45,564 bases of DNA from JAABRU01 sp041390465 (GCA_041390465.1 JAWKPW010000043.1:1-45564); one strand, 5' to 3'. Positions 1 through 9,715 are shown, counted from the stretch's first letter. The notes: generated from the sequence alone by a model not told the origin. Program-made: numbers and translations.

Positions 1-555
1 TTTGCAATACAGGAGGCGGATGATGGAAAAGCGGCTGTGGAGATATGGAAGACATGGCATCCGCACCTGATTTGGATGGATATCCGCATGCCGGTAATGG
101 ACGGATGCGAGGCCGCACGGAAAATCCGGGAACAGGAAACCCTCAGAACCCCCATTATTGCGCTGAGTGCAAGCATTTTTGAGGATGATCGGAGTATGGT
201 CAAAGCAGCAGGCTGTGATGATTTTCTGCCCAAACCTGTCAACGGCCGGCAGTTGTTTGAGACAATGGCCAAATATCTCGGTGTCCGGTATGTGTATGAG
301 ACGTCTGAAACAGCCGGAGCAGAAAAATTCATGGAAAAACTAAACCCGGATTCTTTCAGTGTCCTGTCTGCCGATGTCTGCATGAAACTGAAAAAAGCCG
401 CAGATGAGCTGGATTCGGAAATAATTCGGCGGATCATCGGAGAGATCCGGCTCTCAGACTCCCGGCTGGCAGAGGGTCTTTCCGCACTGGCCGACAGGTA
501 TGAATATGAGAAAATTGCAGACATTGTGTCACAGCAGACAGAATCGGACATCTGA
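1..555 (+). CDS. hybrid sensor kinase, C-terminal receiver part (partial)
   Basis: The reading frame is open from the first base, so the start lies outside the window. The visible part is a response-regulator receiver domain: the phospho-acceptor aspartate sits in the motif WMDIRMPVMDG, the switch threonine/serine strand is IIALSAS, and the conserved lysine lies in FLPKPV. About 75 residues of helical tail follow, without a DNA-binding domain. A receiver followed by such a tail is typical of the end of a large membrane hybrid histidine kinase. It probably works in a phosphorelay with the kinase encoded just downstream (gap about 190 bases, same strand). What the N-terminal part senses cannot be seen. 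Confidence 0.85.
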   Translation, partial: FAIQEADDGKAAVEIWKTWHPHLIWMDIRMPVMDGCEAARKIREQETLRTPIIALSASIFEDDRSMVKAAGCDDFLPKPVNGRQLFETMAKYLGVRYVYETSETAGAEKFMEKLNPDSFSVLSADVCMKLKKAADELDSEIIRRIIGEIRLSDSRLAEGLSALADRYEYEKIADIVSQQTESDI

Positions 556-746
556 AAAACATCTCCGTCTTTGCTGCGGATTGAATCCGGAGCAAAGACG
601 CAAAGATGCACAAGGGTTAAGATGCAGCGGTTTCCTGCGGTTGCACAAACCTCTCCGAAAAACAAAACTGAATCTGACAATACATGCTGTTTTTTTGGCT
701 GATTTGAAAACATCAACATGACATTTGCAGCAGGGAATCATTGATA

Positions 747-2408
747 ATGAAAGAAAATGCTTCGGGCACAGCAAATGGTGTGCAGGAAATGATTATGATT
801 GTGGATGACAATCCGCAGAATCTGTACGTTCTGGAAAAGCTGCTGAAAGAAAACAATTACAATGTCAGACCCGCCCTGAACGGGACTGTGGCGCTCAATG
901 CAATGAAATCCATCCGGCCGGATCTGATTCTGCTGGATATCCGGATGCCGGAACCGGACGGCTATGAAGTCTGCCGCAGGATCAAGGCAGAGGAAGGGTT
1001 TCAGGACATTCCGGTGATCTTCATCAGCGCGCTGGATGCAGTTGAGGACAAGATCAGGGGGTTCAAAGCCGGAGGGGTTGATTATATTACCAAACCTTTT
1101 CAGAAAGAAGAGGTTCTGGCCCGTGTGCGCACCCATCTGACCCTGAAAAGGGCCGAGGCGGTGCTGAGGCGCTCAAATGCGGAACTGGAAAAACTTGTCC
1201 GCCAGAGGACAGAGGAGCTGGAAAAAGCAAAAGAAAAAGCGGAAGTTGCAAACAATGCCCGCACAGAGTTTCTTTCCAATGTGAGTCATGAGATCCGAAC
1301 CCCTCTGAATGCCATTATCGGTTTTTCAACCCTGCTGGATGAAATGGCTGCGGATGAAAATCAGAAAAATCTCCTTAAAATCATTATGGCAGCGGGCAGC
1401 AGTCTGCTGCTGATGATCAATGATATTCTGGATCTGGCCAGAATTGAGGCCGGAAAGATGGACATTCACTGCACTCCGACAAATCTCAGCAATGTTTTCA
1501 GACAGATTGAACAGATTTTTGCGCCCCGGGCTGCTGAGAAAAAACTGGATATGACATTTTCTGTTTCCGGAAAAATTGCAGAAAGAATTCTCCTTGATGA
1601 AATCCGCATGCGGCAGTGCCTTTTCAACATTGTGGGGAATGCAGTGAAATTCACGGAAAAAGGATATGTCCGGGTTTCTGCGGATCTCAGGCCCTCAGCG
1701 CATGATGCACAGAAATCCGATTTGCTTATTCGGGTGGAAGACAGCGGGATCGGGATTCCGCCTGAATCCCATGAAAAAATATTTGAGGCATTTCAGCAGC
1801 ATGACGGAGGAATCACCAGAAAGTTCGGGGGAGCCGGGCTTGGACTGACCATAGCAGCGCGCATGGCTGAAATGATGAACGGAAGTATTTCCCTCAAAAG
1901 TGAACCGGGCCAGGGAAGCACATTCACCCTGACATTTTGCGATCTGCCGAATGCAAAAGTGGAATCCGAATCAGGAGAATCCGCGGAAAGGGAAACCGTT
2001 TCCCTTGAAAATAAGATTGTTCTGGTGGCAGACGATATTGAATTCAACCGCATCCTGATGAAAGCGCATCTGACAAACTGCGGCACGCAGGTCATTGAGG
2101 CGGAAAACGGGGAACAGGCTGTGCATCTGGCAAAAGAGCACAAACCTCATGCCATTTTCATGGACATCGGCATGCCGGTCATGGACGGATATGAGGCTGT
2201 CCGGCAGTTGAAAAATGATGAAAAACTGAAGCATATTCCCGTAATTGCCGTAAGCGGTTTTGCTTCTTCCCGGGAAAAAGACAAAGCCCTGGCTGCCGGG
2301 TTTGCGGGTTTTCTGGCAAAACCCTATATGAAAGAGGAACTGATCCGGCAGATGAAAGGGATTTTTGCCAATTTTTCAAATAAATTTCAGAAGGTTGGGA
2401 AAGAATAA
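747..2408 (+). CDS. hybrid histidine kinase REC-HisKA-HATPase-REC
   Basis: This is a soluble two-component hybrid kinase of about 553 residues. An N-terminal receiver (residues ~13-128, phospho-acceptor Asp64 in LLDIRMP) leads through a charged coiled coil (~128-170) into a HisKA domain with His181 in the H-box NVSHEIRTPLNAIIGF. The HATPase domain (~285-400) shows the N-box NIVGNAVKFTEKG and the G-boxes DSGIGIP and FGGAGLGL. A second receiver (~425-545) has Asp473 in FMDIGMPVMDG. No membrane segment is present, so input probably arrives by phosphotransfer to the first receiver, likely from the neighbouring kinase. The ATG at 747 was preferred over a TTG two codons earlier. No DNA-binding output domain is encoded here. 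Confidence 0.93.
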   Translation: MKENASGTANGVQEMIMIVDDNPQNLYVLEKLLKENNYNVRPALNGTVALNAMKSIRPDLILLDIRMPEPDGYEVCRRIKAEEGFQDIPVIFISALDAVEDKIRGFKAGGVDYITKPFQKEEVLARVRTHLTLKRAEAVLRRSNAELEKLVRQRTEELEKAKEKAEVANNARTEFLSNVSHEIRTPLNAIIGFSTLLDEMAADENQKNLLKIIMAAGSSLLLMINDILDLARIEAGKMDIHCTPTNLSNVFRQIEQIFAPRAAEKKLDMTFSVSGKIAERILLDEIRMRQCLFNIVGNAVKFTEKGYVRVSADLRPSAHDAQKSDLLIRVEDSGIGIPPESHEKIFEAFQQHDGGITRKFGGAGLGLTIAARMAEMMNGSISLKSEPGQGSTFTLTFCDLPNAKVESESGESAERETVSLENKIVLVADDIEFNRILMKAHLTNCGTQVIEAENGEQAVHLAKEHKPHAIFMDIGMPVMDGYEAVRQLKNDEKLKHIPVIAVSGFASSREKDKALAAGFAGFLAKPYMKEELIRQMKGIFANFSNKFQKVGKE

Positions 2409-2701
2409 AGACCGGTCTGGATTTGCTTTGTGAAATTTCTTGCAAAATCCGTATACATATGATAAAAAGCGAACGTTCGTTCTACAGTCTTTATTTCTGA
2501 ATATTCCTCAGTTTTTTACAGGAACAAGAAAAAAAAATTGGATGCAGGATTTTCATAAAAATGCAGGGAGGTGATGCCGGAGCTTGTCAAACCATTTTTT
2601 TCTCATTTTTCGGAAAAGGTTTTGATTGTTTTTTTTCAATTATCAGGAGGAAGAGAACAAAGGTCTTGATCATTTTTTTTTAATTATCAGGAGGAGAACA
2701 G
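2409..2701 (+). promoter_or_regulatory. leader of the outer-membrane protein gene, with duplicated Shine-Dalgarno block
   Basis: This 293-base stretch has no gene. It contains a near-perfect tandem duplication of about 35 bases: 2623-2659 and 2667-2700 each run TGATNN, a long T-tract, AATTATCAGGAGGA and GAACA. Only the second copy is followed by the ATG of the barrel gene at 2702, so the first carries a strong Shine-Dalgarno with no start codon at a usable distance. A CGAAC-N4-GTTC sequence at 2470-2482 resembles a Gram-positive-type LexA box but has no other support. A promoter could not be assigned with confidence. Confidence 0.5.
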
Positions 2702-5362
2702 ATGAAGAAATCAGGTATGCTGGCCGGGGTGCTGCTGATCTGCCTGTGCATGGCAGGATTGGCATGGGGGCAGGATAAATCCGGGGATGACAAAATCGCG
2801 GATATTACCAAGGAAGTGCTGACAGGGCCCAATGAACTCAACCCGGAAAAAATTCTGGGGCCGGGAAGCATTGGCATTGAAACCAGCCAGGATCTGCTCA
2901 TGAGTTTCGGCGCGACTGTCCGTTTTGTGCCGACCCAGGAATCCAACTGGGATTTTGGAATGCACAAGGATCTGCCCGGCTTTTTTTACACCGTGCCGGT
3001 AAAGGATTTTGCAGGCGGAATGCTCAATGCCGCCAATTCCATTCAGGGAATCTACCAGAGTTCCCTGACCCTCAATGATGCCATCACCAACGGCAGAGGC
3101 ACAGATGCTGTGATTTCGGCATATGGAGATTATGCCAATTCCTTTTTTACAGCCAATGAGGCCACCCGGATCAATCCCACCCTCAATGCCAATGTCAGCA
3201 AACTGGCAGACAGCATGAAACTGATTGACAGCAATGTCAGCAGTGCGGTCAACGGCATTGCCGTTCCCGTGTCCACATCAGTGGCTGATGCGGCAGCGGC
3301 AGCAGCAGTGAATGCTGCTTTTACCGCAGGCCCGGCTCTGGATGTCGCCACTGTCACCGGTGCGGCTCTGACAGCGGCCAATACCGCAGCAGGCGCTGTG
3401 ACAGGAAGTTTTACGGATGCCCAGCAGAAAGCCATTGCCACTGCATCAGGCAATGCTGCCGCGAGTGCGGCTGCCGCGGCTGCTGCCACCACAGCAGCCG
3501 GTGCTGTAAAAATGGCCTATCAGCAGGCTGCCCTGGCCGGACTGGATGTAACCAATCCTGCTGTGCAGGCACAGATCAAGGCAAACGCAACGGATGCTGC
3601 TGTTGCGGCAGCCAAAACCTCAGCCGTAAATTCCGCGGCCAACGCGGCTTCGGATGCGGCCAAAGCTGCGGTAATCGGTGCGGCAGTCACCTCCCCCAAT
3701 GCAAGCCTGGGAGGCGCCAATCTGATTCAGGTTTCAGATTCCCTGGCAGCCACTCTTGCCAAGAGTGTGAACAAAGATCCCAATGCCACAGCATCGGATC
3801 TCACCGGCGGTCAGACCTATCTGACGGTACTGAAAGCCAAGGCTGATGCCTTCAGACCCTATTATCTTGCCAACACCTTTCTGCGGGTGCATTCCAATGA
3901 AAGCGGATCTGTGGATGACGGTTACATCCGGAATGAAACCAAGATGTATTTCAATGCCATGCCCAAGGACAGAAAATGGAGTTTTTACGCTGCACTGGAA
4001 TTTGACCGCCCCATTGACACGGACACGGTTGACAACCGCGGCGGTCGCGGAGATGCCGGAAGCGATTTTGGTCTGGAACGCCTCAACGCCAGCATTGAGC
4101 TTGTGGAAGGTCTGAGACTGCATGGCGGATGGGACACTTGGGGACTGGATGTGATTGAGGCAGCTTCCATGGTGTACGGAGATGACAATGCGGGATTCTG
4201 GATCAAAGGGGATTATGATTCCATTGATTTCTCCCTTGCCTGGCAGAAACTCAAGGAAAATGATTTTCAGAACAGCAGTGCGGATCTCGACAATGCCACA
4301 GATGCAGACCGGGATCTGATTGCCGGATATGTGGATTATTATTTCCGTGAAAAAGACAAGGTAAGATTTTTCGCAGGGCTGGATCGGATCCGGCAGGTTC
4401 AGACCAATGACTTCACCGGTTATCTGGCAGCACAGGCAGGACTGCAGGATTATGCAGGTATCTACGGCAACAACGGTGTTGCAGGTGCAAAAGCCTCTTC
4501 CCCGGATACCAACGCATATACTATTGGCGGATACTATCTTGGAAATATAGGCAATATTGTTGAAGTCATGTTTGAGGGAGCCTACAAATTCGGTTCCGCA
4601 GATGATACCGGGCTGGAAGGCGTGTTCAACGGCGTGGATACGATTCAGTATGATGATTTTGACATATCCTCTTTTGCCCTGGCTGCGGATGTGGCCTTTG
4701 AACTCAGGGACACAGTGGGCTGGCTCAGTTTCAAACCCCATATCGGATTCATGTACACCTCGGGTGATGATGATCCCGAAGATGATGAGCTCAGCGGTTT
4801 CACCGGCATCACCAATGCACAGCGTTTTTCCTCCATGTGGGGCGGTGAAAACACCATCATCGGGGACAACAGCATGGTTCTGGGAACAGCCATTTACGGG
4901 TATGTTCCGGAACTGTACGGAAACGGCACACCTGTATTTGTCGGCGGTGTGCAGAACTTTGCGGGCATCGGCAGCGGCCGCGGGGACAACCCCGGTCTGA
5001 CCATGATCAGCGCGGGCATCACTGTCCGTCCCAAAATTTTCCTCATCTACCGCACCAATGTCAACGCGTTCTGGTGGAATGAGGATTTTTATGTGGCCGA
5101 TATGGTCAATCCGGTTGTTTTTGATGAAACATCAGGTGCACTGAAAAAAGGGAAATACAGTCTGGTGGAAGGCGGTTATGTGGGAACCGAATGGGACAAT
5201 GAAATCACCCTGGCCCTGAGCAAAAACATGTTTGTCAAAGGCCAGCTTTCCTTTTTCTTCCCCGGCAGCGGGGTTGAGGATGTAACCACAGCACTTTCCG
5301 GCGGAACAGAGAGCAGTGATACTGCCATGCGTCTGGCTTCGGAACTGATCTGGAATTTCTGA
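2702..5362 (+). CDS. outer-membrane beta-barrel protein with alanine-rich segment
   Basis: This 886-residue protein starts with a clear signal peptide (MKKSGMLAGVLLICLCMAGLAWGQ). Residues ~195-335 form an extremely alanine-rich stretch (runs such as AAAAAAVNAAF and AAASAAAAAAATTAAGA), probably helical. Residues ~385-886 alternate polar and aromatic residues in amphipathic strands and end in WNF, the C-terminal aromatic signature recognised by the BAM machinery. It is therefore an exported porin-like or adhesin-like barrel. The alanine-rich helix could act as a periplasmic spacer or oligomerisation element. Start: ATG 2702 behind AGGAGGAGAACAG. The gene stands alone between its own leader and a strong terminator. 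I do not recognise a named family, and the substrate is unknown. Confidence 0.8.
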   Translation: MKKSGMLAGVLLICLCMAGLAWGQDKSGDDKIADITKEVLTGPNELNPEKILGPGSIGIETSQDLLMSFGATVRFVPTQESNWDFGMHKDLPGFFYTVPVKDFAGGMLNAANSIQGIYQSSLTLNDAITNGRGTDAVISAYGDYANSFFTANEATRINPTLNANVSKLADSMKLIDSNVSSAVNGIAVPVSTSVADAAAAAAVNAAFTAGPALDVATVTGAALTAANTAAGAVTGSFTDAQQKAIATASGNAAASAAAAAAATTAAGAVKMAYQQAALAGLDVTNPAVQAQIKANATDAAVAAAKTSAVNSAANAASDAAKAAVIGAAVTSPNASLGGANLIQVSDSLAATLAKSVNKDPNATASDLTGGQTYLTVLKAKADAFRPYYLANTFLRVHSNESGSVDDGYIRNETKMYFNAMPKDRKWSFYAALEFDRPIDTDTVDNRGGRGDAGSDFGLERLNASIELVEGLRLHGGWDTWGLDVIEAASMVYGDDNAGFWIKGDYDSIDFSLAWQKLKENDFQNSSADLDNATDADRDLIAGYVDYYFREKDKVRFFAGLDRIRQVQTNDFTGYLAAQAGLQDYAGIYGNNGVAGAKASSPDTNAYTIGGYYLGNIGNIVEVMFEGAYKFGSADDTGLEGVFNGVDTIQYDDFDISSFALAADVAFELRDTVGWLSFKPHIGFMYTSGDDDPEDDELSGFTGITNAQRFSSMWGGENTIIGDNSMVLGTAIYGYVPELYGNGTPVFVGGVQNFAGIGSGRGDNPGLTMISAGITVRPKIFLIYRTNVNAFWWNEDFYVADMVNPVVFDETSGALKKGKYSLVEGGYVGTEWDNEITLALSKNMFVKGQLSFFFPGSGVEDVTTALSGGTESSDTAMRLASELIWNF

Positions 5363-5512
5363 TACCTGTTCCGGATGTTCATTTGCTGAGCGGTTACTGA
5401 GGCGATTTCCGGAAAAGAACATCCCTCAGATTTGATAACTTTTCAAAAAATGTCAAATCTTTCAGATGACTGAACAGGGATATTCATTTTCATAAGTTGC
5501 CAAAGTATTTAT

Positions 5513-5546
5513 AAAAAAGGGAGCGGTCTGTGCCGCTCCCTTTTTT
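5513..5546 (+). terminator. Rho-independent terminator of the barrel gene
   Basis: A perfect 8-bp GC-rich stem (GGGAGCGG / CCGCTCCC, loop TCTGTG) is flanked by an A-run on the left and a T-run on the right, so it could work on both strands. It lies about 150 bases after the barrel gene. Confidence 0.9.
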
Positions 5547-5666
5547 GCAGCACCAAGACAGGCACACACTGCCCGTATTTCAGAATTCCCACACTGCCCC
5601 CTTTTTATTCCCCTCTTTCAAGACGAATACCGATTCTCCATTGATTTAGGGTCTGTTGACATTTCA

Positions 5667-5837
5667 TACCAATTCTGCATTGAAACCATGCTTATCCGAT
5701 TCCGAAGTGCCGAAATGAAATGAAACGGAATTTTGGCCCGGTTTCCGAATCCTTTCAGTTTCCCCGGCTTTCAGTTCGGGACTCCTCCGCCCCTGACTTA
5801 AAGGCAGGCACTGCATAAATTCAATGATGATTTGGTA
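5667..5837. repeat. MITE-like element, TACCAATTCTCCATTGAAA family (copy 1)
   Basis: The left end reads TACCAATTCTGCATTGAAAC and the right end is a degenerate reverse complement, TCAATGATGATTTGGTA. The same termini bound other short non-coding segments in this window (6061-6199, 17397-17545, about 38813-38916). Confidence 0.5.
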
Positions 5838-5861
5838 TCAGATCAGCCGGCGGGAATGAAA

Positions 5862-5890
5862 ATTTGACAACTTTCAAAAAGTTGTCAAAT
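5862..5890. repeat. TTTGACAACTTT palindromic repeat
   Basis: A perfect stem ATTTGACAACTTT / AAAGTTGTCAAAT has a 3-base loop. A second copy lies at 38841-38873 and a degenerate one near 5434-5461. A dispersed REP-like hairpin, not attached to a particular gene. Confidence 0.6.
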
Positions 5891-5989
5891 CTTGGAGGAA
5901 CAGATCAGACAGGTTCATCCCGATGGGATCACTTCCTTCAAATTCAGCAGGTTGCAGAAATATCAACAGAACCTGATACAGTTTGCACC

Positions 5990-6042
5990 TGATCCGGAGG
6001 AATGCAAAAATTAAGCGGAGCGGTTTTTTGCACAGACAGAAC
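5990..6042. repeat. 53-base dispersed repeat, copy 1
   Basis: This 53-base segment begins TGATCCGGAGG and ends TTGCACAGACAGAAC. It recurs at 17801-17853 with only three mismatches. It is non-coding, and both copies sit beside MITE-like ends. Confidence 0.65.
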
Positions 6043-6060
6043 TGCGGAAAAAGTGACAGT

Positions 6061-6199
6061 TATACCAATTCTCCTTTGAAACCAAGCTTTTTTGACCGCA
6101 AAGGACACGAAGATGGCACAAATGTCACAATAAATTGAAAGCACCGTATAAAATCGGCATTGCCTTCCGCAAAGTATGGTTTCAATGGCGAATTGGTAT
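6061..6199. repeat. MITE-like element, TACCAATTCTCCATTGAAA family (copy 2)
   Basis: This 139-base element has inverted ends (TACCAATTCTCCTTTGAAAC and a right end GTTTCAATGGCGAATTGGTA). The interior carries the motif ACCGCAAAGGACACGAAG. The same interior occurs in opposite orientation in the copy at 17397-17545. No ORF. Confidence 0.65.
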
Positions 6200-6233
6200 C
6201 ATACCGATTCCCTATTGAAAAGATACTTATAAG

Positions 6234-6478
6234 CAGGAAAAAAAGAGGTTTTCGTGTGTTCAAAAAACGTGGTGCATCGGCGAACTGAACGGGGAGTTCC
6301 TCTGCCGGATGGAGGATCTGCCTGATCTTTATGCCGAACCCTGCAATCCGGAGGAGCCGCAGATATGCTTCGATGAAAAACCGTATCAGCTCACCGATTA
6401 TGTTACCGTACCTCTGCCGCCGGAACTGCTAACCCAACAATATTTTTGTCGGGTTAGGATTCACCAATCCGAGTTCTG
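6234..6478 (+). pseudogene. IS630-type transposase remnant
   Basis: The frame starting at 6234 translates without an initiator into a peptide containing TWCIGELNGEFLCRMEDLPD and CFDEKPYQLTDYV. These match the MEDVLDVY...DEKPKQL stretch of IS630-family DDE transposases, and the aspartate of CFDEKP aligns with the first catalytic acid. The upstream half is replaced by a MITE-like end, and the frame runs into a stop soon after, with no further transposase sequence. It is a dead fragment of roughly 80 residues. Confidence 0.7.
6429..6457. repeat. CTAACCC stem-loop
   Basis: CTAACCC at 6429-6435 pairs with GGGTTAG at 6451-6457, extended by ACAA/TTGT around an AT loop. It lies at the border of the IS630 remnant. 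It could be an element end or an attenuator-like hairpin; no gene depends on it visibly. Confidence 0.4.
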
Positions 6479-6492
6479 AAAAAATTCGAATA

Positions 6493-7483
6493 TCAGTTCT
6501 GAATCAGAACAGAACCTGAAAATCTCGCAATGAACTCAGCATCACTCCAGCCGGGACACCAGTCAGAAGCCGTATCCCCCATTTTTTCAATCAGTTCCGG
6601 CGGTGCGGATTCAATTTTCTCCCCGGCCCATTCCGGCGGACTGCCGAAGCGGGATTCCATCATCTTCCGGAAAAACGGATTTCCCCTTTGTGCAGTCCCT
6701 GCTACTGATCGCCCAGTTGATGTATCTCTGTCAATGAAATCTCCGCGATATCCTCCCCATATCCGACTGTTCCAGGATTTCCCAAATGTCGCGCCATCAA
6801 AATGCTTTGCCCGCACAACATACCGGAGAATCACCTCGATCGTATTTCAGTGCGGTTTTCCAGTCCGCAATATCATTGAACAAAGAAAGGAATTTCCGGC
6901 AGTTTATGACGGTCAGGTCGGGGAAAATATGTTTGGCCACCATCAGCACACTTCTTTCCGCGAACCTTCCCCAGTTTCCTCATCCGGCAGATGAGAGAAT
7001 ATCATACACCCGGAACCGGAATGCCGGGATATACGTTCTCAGGGGACAATCCTCTCTCAATCCGGTAAGCGATTCAAAACTGTCCGGAATATTCCACCGG
7101 CTTCTTCCGTGGTAAAAGACCATCGGGAACACGGGCGGAAATGTTTTTGACCGGGGATTCTGCCTGAAATGCATTTCCCCCAGACGGACAATATACCGCA
7201 GCAGTTGGAATCCGGTCAGCGGGTCGGGAAAGCTTTTGTGCTCGAAAAGCAGGTATAAATACAGCCGCATGTCCCGGAACCGGACTGTATAGGTGATGTC
7301 GGAGTAATGCTCCCGCAGTTCTTTGTCCACGAAACTGTCCTTGACAATTTCAAGGGTATCCAGACGGAGCTGACTGCGTATTTCCTCCGGCAGATAGGTT
7401 TCCAGAAAACCGCTGGCAATCTCCCGGCGGGAAAATGTTTCCCGGAAAAAACGGTCATGGATGTTTGTCATGTTTTCTGTCAT
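6493..7483 (-). pseudogene. Rpn-family (PDDEXK, transposase_31) nuclease, frameshifted
   Basis: The N-terminal part is in one frame from the ATG at 7483 (alternative ATG 7471): MTNIHDRFFRETFSRREIAS, then LETYLPEEIRSQL, then DITYTVRF and YLLFEHKSFPDPLTGFQLLRY. This is the recombination-promoting nuclease (Rpn/PD-(D/E)XK transposase_31) pattern, with the acidic D and ExK in SDITY...FEHKS. After RFRVYDILSSAG the frame stops at about 6980. Homologous sequence continues in a second frame (LMVAKHIFPDLTVINCRKF) and then a third (VILRYVVRAKHFDGATFGKS, ending at 6493). At least two frameshifts are therefore needed to restore the ~330-residue protein. Rpn proteins are RecA-independent recombination nucleases with recently reported defence roles. 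Here it lies downstream of the hydrogenase-transport operon. Confidence 0.75.
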
Positions 7484-7657
7484 TATGATGGAAATATACA
7501 GCACAATGACTGCTGATTCAATCTTTTCCTTTGCTGCCCGGTATATGACAGCGCAAATTTCCTGCAAATGGGAAGAAAATTCATTAAGCTGCACAGAATT
7601 CCGGCAGGTCGCCCCGTGATCTTCTCTGAACTGGATTGACAGACTTCATCCCACCGT

Positions 7658-9700
7658 TTAAAACTCCATCCGCCAACTGACCAGCAAAGCAAATCCCGGC
7701 TCTTTCAGCTCAATCCCCCGTGATGCGGACAGATAATTCCGGTAATCCCTGTCAAACAGGTTGTTGATGCCGATCATGATGTCATGGCGGGTCTGCGCAA
7801 GCGGAAAGCGGTATCCTGCCCGCAGGTTGACGATGGCCCATGCCTCACTGCTTTCCGTATTGTCCGGGACATCGTGCTGAGCTGCGGCCCATTGGGTTTC
7901 AGCGGACGCCCAGAATCTTTCATCCGCATCATCATAACGGCATCCCAAAAGACCGCTCAAAGGCGGGATGGATGGCAAATATTCGTCTTCCGATGTGTTT
8001 TTGCCACAGGTATAGGCCAGATTGCCGTAAAAAGACCACCGGGGATGGAAAAACCATTCCGCTTCGGCTTCCGCGCCCATAATCCGGGCCTCATCCACAT
8101 TTTCCATCTGAAGCACTGCATCACTGACAATCTCTTCGGTAATCAGATCCTCCAGAAAATTGGCATAAAGAGAAGTGCTGAAACGAAGCTCCGGAGTCTT
8201 GGCATGAAGACCGTATTCAAAAAACAGGGAGCGTTCCGGGTCCAGATCCGGATTGCCGTAAAGGCTTGCACCGCTGCTCAGGCTGATATGCTTGAAACGG
8301 TCCATCGGATCCAGGGCGGTACCGGAGCGGTCAGAAACGTCATGGACCATACAGGATCAATCTTCCAGGTAAAGGCCCACTATCGCGCTCAACTCGGATC
8401 GCTCTGGTCTTCGCCTTCCCGTTTCCCTTCCCGTTTCAGTGCAGGTACAATTGTATCAGACGGATGATGATCAGTTATTACAGATCATCGCTTTTGGCAC
8501 GGATATAATCAAAACGGGCTCCGATGTTCAGGGTGAAATGCTCGCTGAGGGCCGAGTCATCCTCGGCAAAAACTCCGGCGGACAACTGGCTGACATTGCC
8601 CAGGGAAAGGAGTCCACACCGGTCTGGCCGCTCACGAATCGCCGAATCCGTTCGGTGTTGTCAATCTTCCACTGCCAGATGTCCAGACCCGTGACCAAGG
8701 TATGATTTTCCGGTGTCAGGGTGTTGAACCATTTCATGCCCCAGGTCTGGTGATCCGCTCCCGGAGCCAGTTCCTGCACAGGCCCGCCGGAAGGTATCAA
8801 TGCGCACCCGTACGCTGAATCTCCTAATGCAGATCCAGTTTAGATTTCTGCAAAAGCGGTCCCTGCACAACCAGGCTGTGGCTCAGACTGAGCGGGGCAC
8901 TGCCGGTGCGAGGATAGGTGACATCCGGCCCGACCGGAAGCGAGGTGCCCTGACCCGGAATGCCCACATTCCGAGCTTCCGTGAAATGGGCCTGCGACTC
9001 GCTTGCATTCTGCGGGATTCACTGTAGCCATGTCCAGAATTCCTGAACGATCCCGGAACTATTGTTGGGGATGTCTTCCCCGTCCCCGGCTTTATAACTG
9101 TCTCTGTCCCGGCCTCCGCGGATACGCCCATCCAGTGCTCCGGGCCATAGGATGTGACATCGACAGCAGTCCGCCCACTTTGGGATTGCTGATATAAGTG
9201 CCGGAGGAACCCTCCCATCCGGGGCTTTGGCTGAAATCTCCTTTTTGTGATGATGTTGATCTTTACCGCCGATGGTTCCGGAACCGTACAGTTCGCTTAC
9301 CGGCCCTTTGAGCCTCAATTGCGCTGAATATCCGATGGATTCACAAGCCCGAGACGCCCGTTGATGTCTGTGGCTGTGTTGACACGGAAGCCGTTGAGCA
9401 GAACCGCGACCCGGTTGCGATTCAGGCCCCGGATGGCAATATCCGCGCCCCAGGGCGAATCCAGAGATTTTTCCACGCCCGGAATGTGCGCCATTGCATC
9501 AACCGCACCGATGGGGGATATTTCAAAAAGGCTTTCCTCATCACGGTTCCCACTCCGCCCGGTGTCTGGGATACAGGCTTTTCAATGCCCCTTGCGGTAA
9601 CAATCAGGGGATCCAGTGTGGTGACATCGCCCATTGCAGAAGATGTGCGGAGTATGGCTGCCAGTGTCAGGGCTGTTATCAGGAAATGCGTCTGTTTCAT
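7658..9700 (-). pseudogene. TonB-dependent outer-membrane receptor, many frameshifts
   Basis: The start MKQTHFLITALTLAAILRTS at 9700 is a signal peptide, followed by the TonB-box/plug entry DPLIVTARGIEKPVSQTPGG. The plug continues in other frames (ALNRNRVAVLLNGF-like region near 9400, VSELYGSGTIGG near 9280). Barrel segments appear at 8800-8530 (TWGMKWFNTLTPENHTLVTG) and 8350-7658 (SSGASLYGNPDLDPERSLFF, INNLFDRDYRNYLSASRG), ending in SWRMEF with the terminal Phe of outer-membrane barrels. About 680 residues would result if the indels were repaired, normal for the family. It starts 16 bases after the ABC ATPase stop, so receptor and transporter probably import the same ligand. Ligand unknown: siderophore, cobalamin and sulfonate are all possible. 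Confidence 0.8.
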
Positions 9701-9715
9701 AATATTTTTCCTTAA

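Larger units (their letters stand above)
5648..5974. mobile_element. non-autonomous element with IS5-like termini
   Basis: The ends are 17-base inverted repeats: left 5648-5664 AGGGTCTGTTGACATTT, right 5958-5974 AAATATCAACAGAACCT. Each differs by one base from the termini of the complete IS5-like element at 16521-17334. No coding capacity is seen in the 327 bases. It reads as an internally deleted or MITE-type derivative of that IS family. A second, unrelated inverted-repeat element (5667-5837) lies inside it, as does a TTTGACAACTTT hairpin at 5862-5890. Confidence 0.6.

Noticed and set aside
585..625. GEMM-like string AGACGCAAAGATGC after the first kinase gene
   Set aside because: The AAAC block, P2 hairpin and GGGTC block of the riboswitch are missing, and no terminator follows.
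2470..2482. CGAAC-N4-GTTC resembling a LexA/Cheo box
   Set aside because: A single short match far from the start codon, no SOS-type gene, and expected by chance at this length.
3734..4741. Long antisense open frame (335 codons) within the barrel gene
   Set aside because: A shadow of the well-supported plus-strand gene: no signal or domain features, and it follows the codon pattern of the sense gene.
7784..8467. Plus-strand open frames through the TonB receptor and transporter region
   Set aside because: The minus strand carries recognisable family motifs over the same bases; the plus-strand peptides show none.
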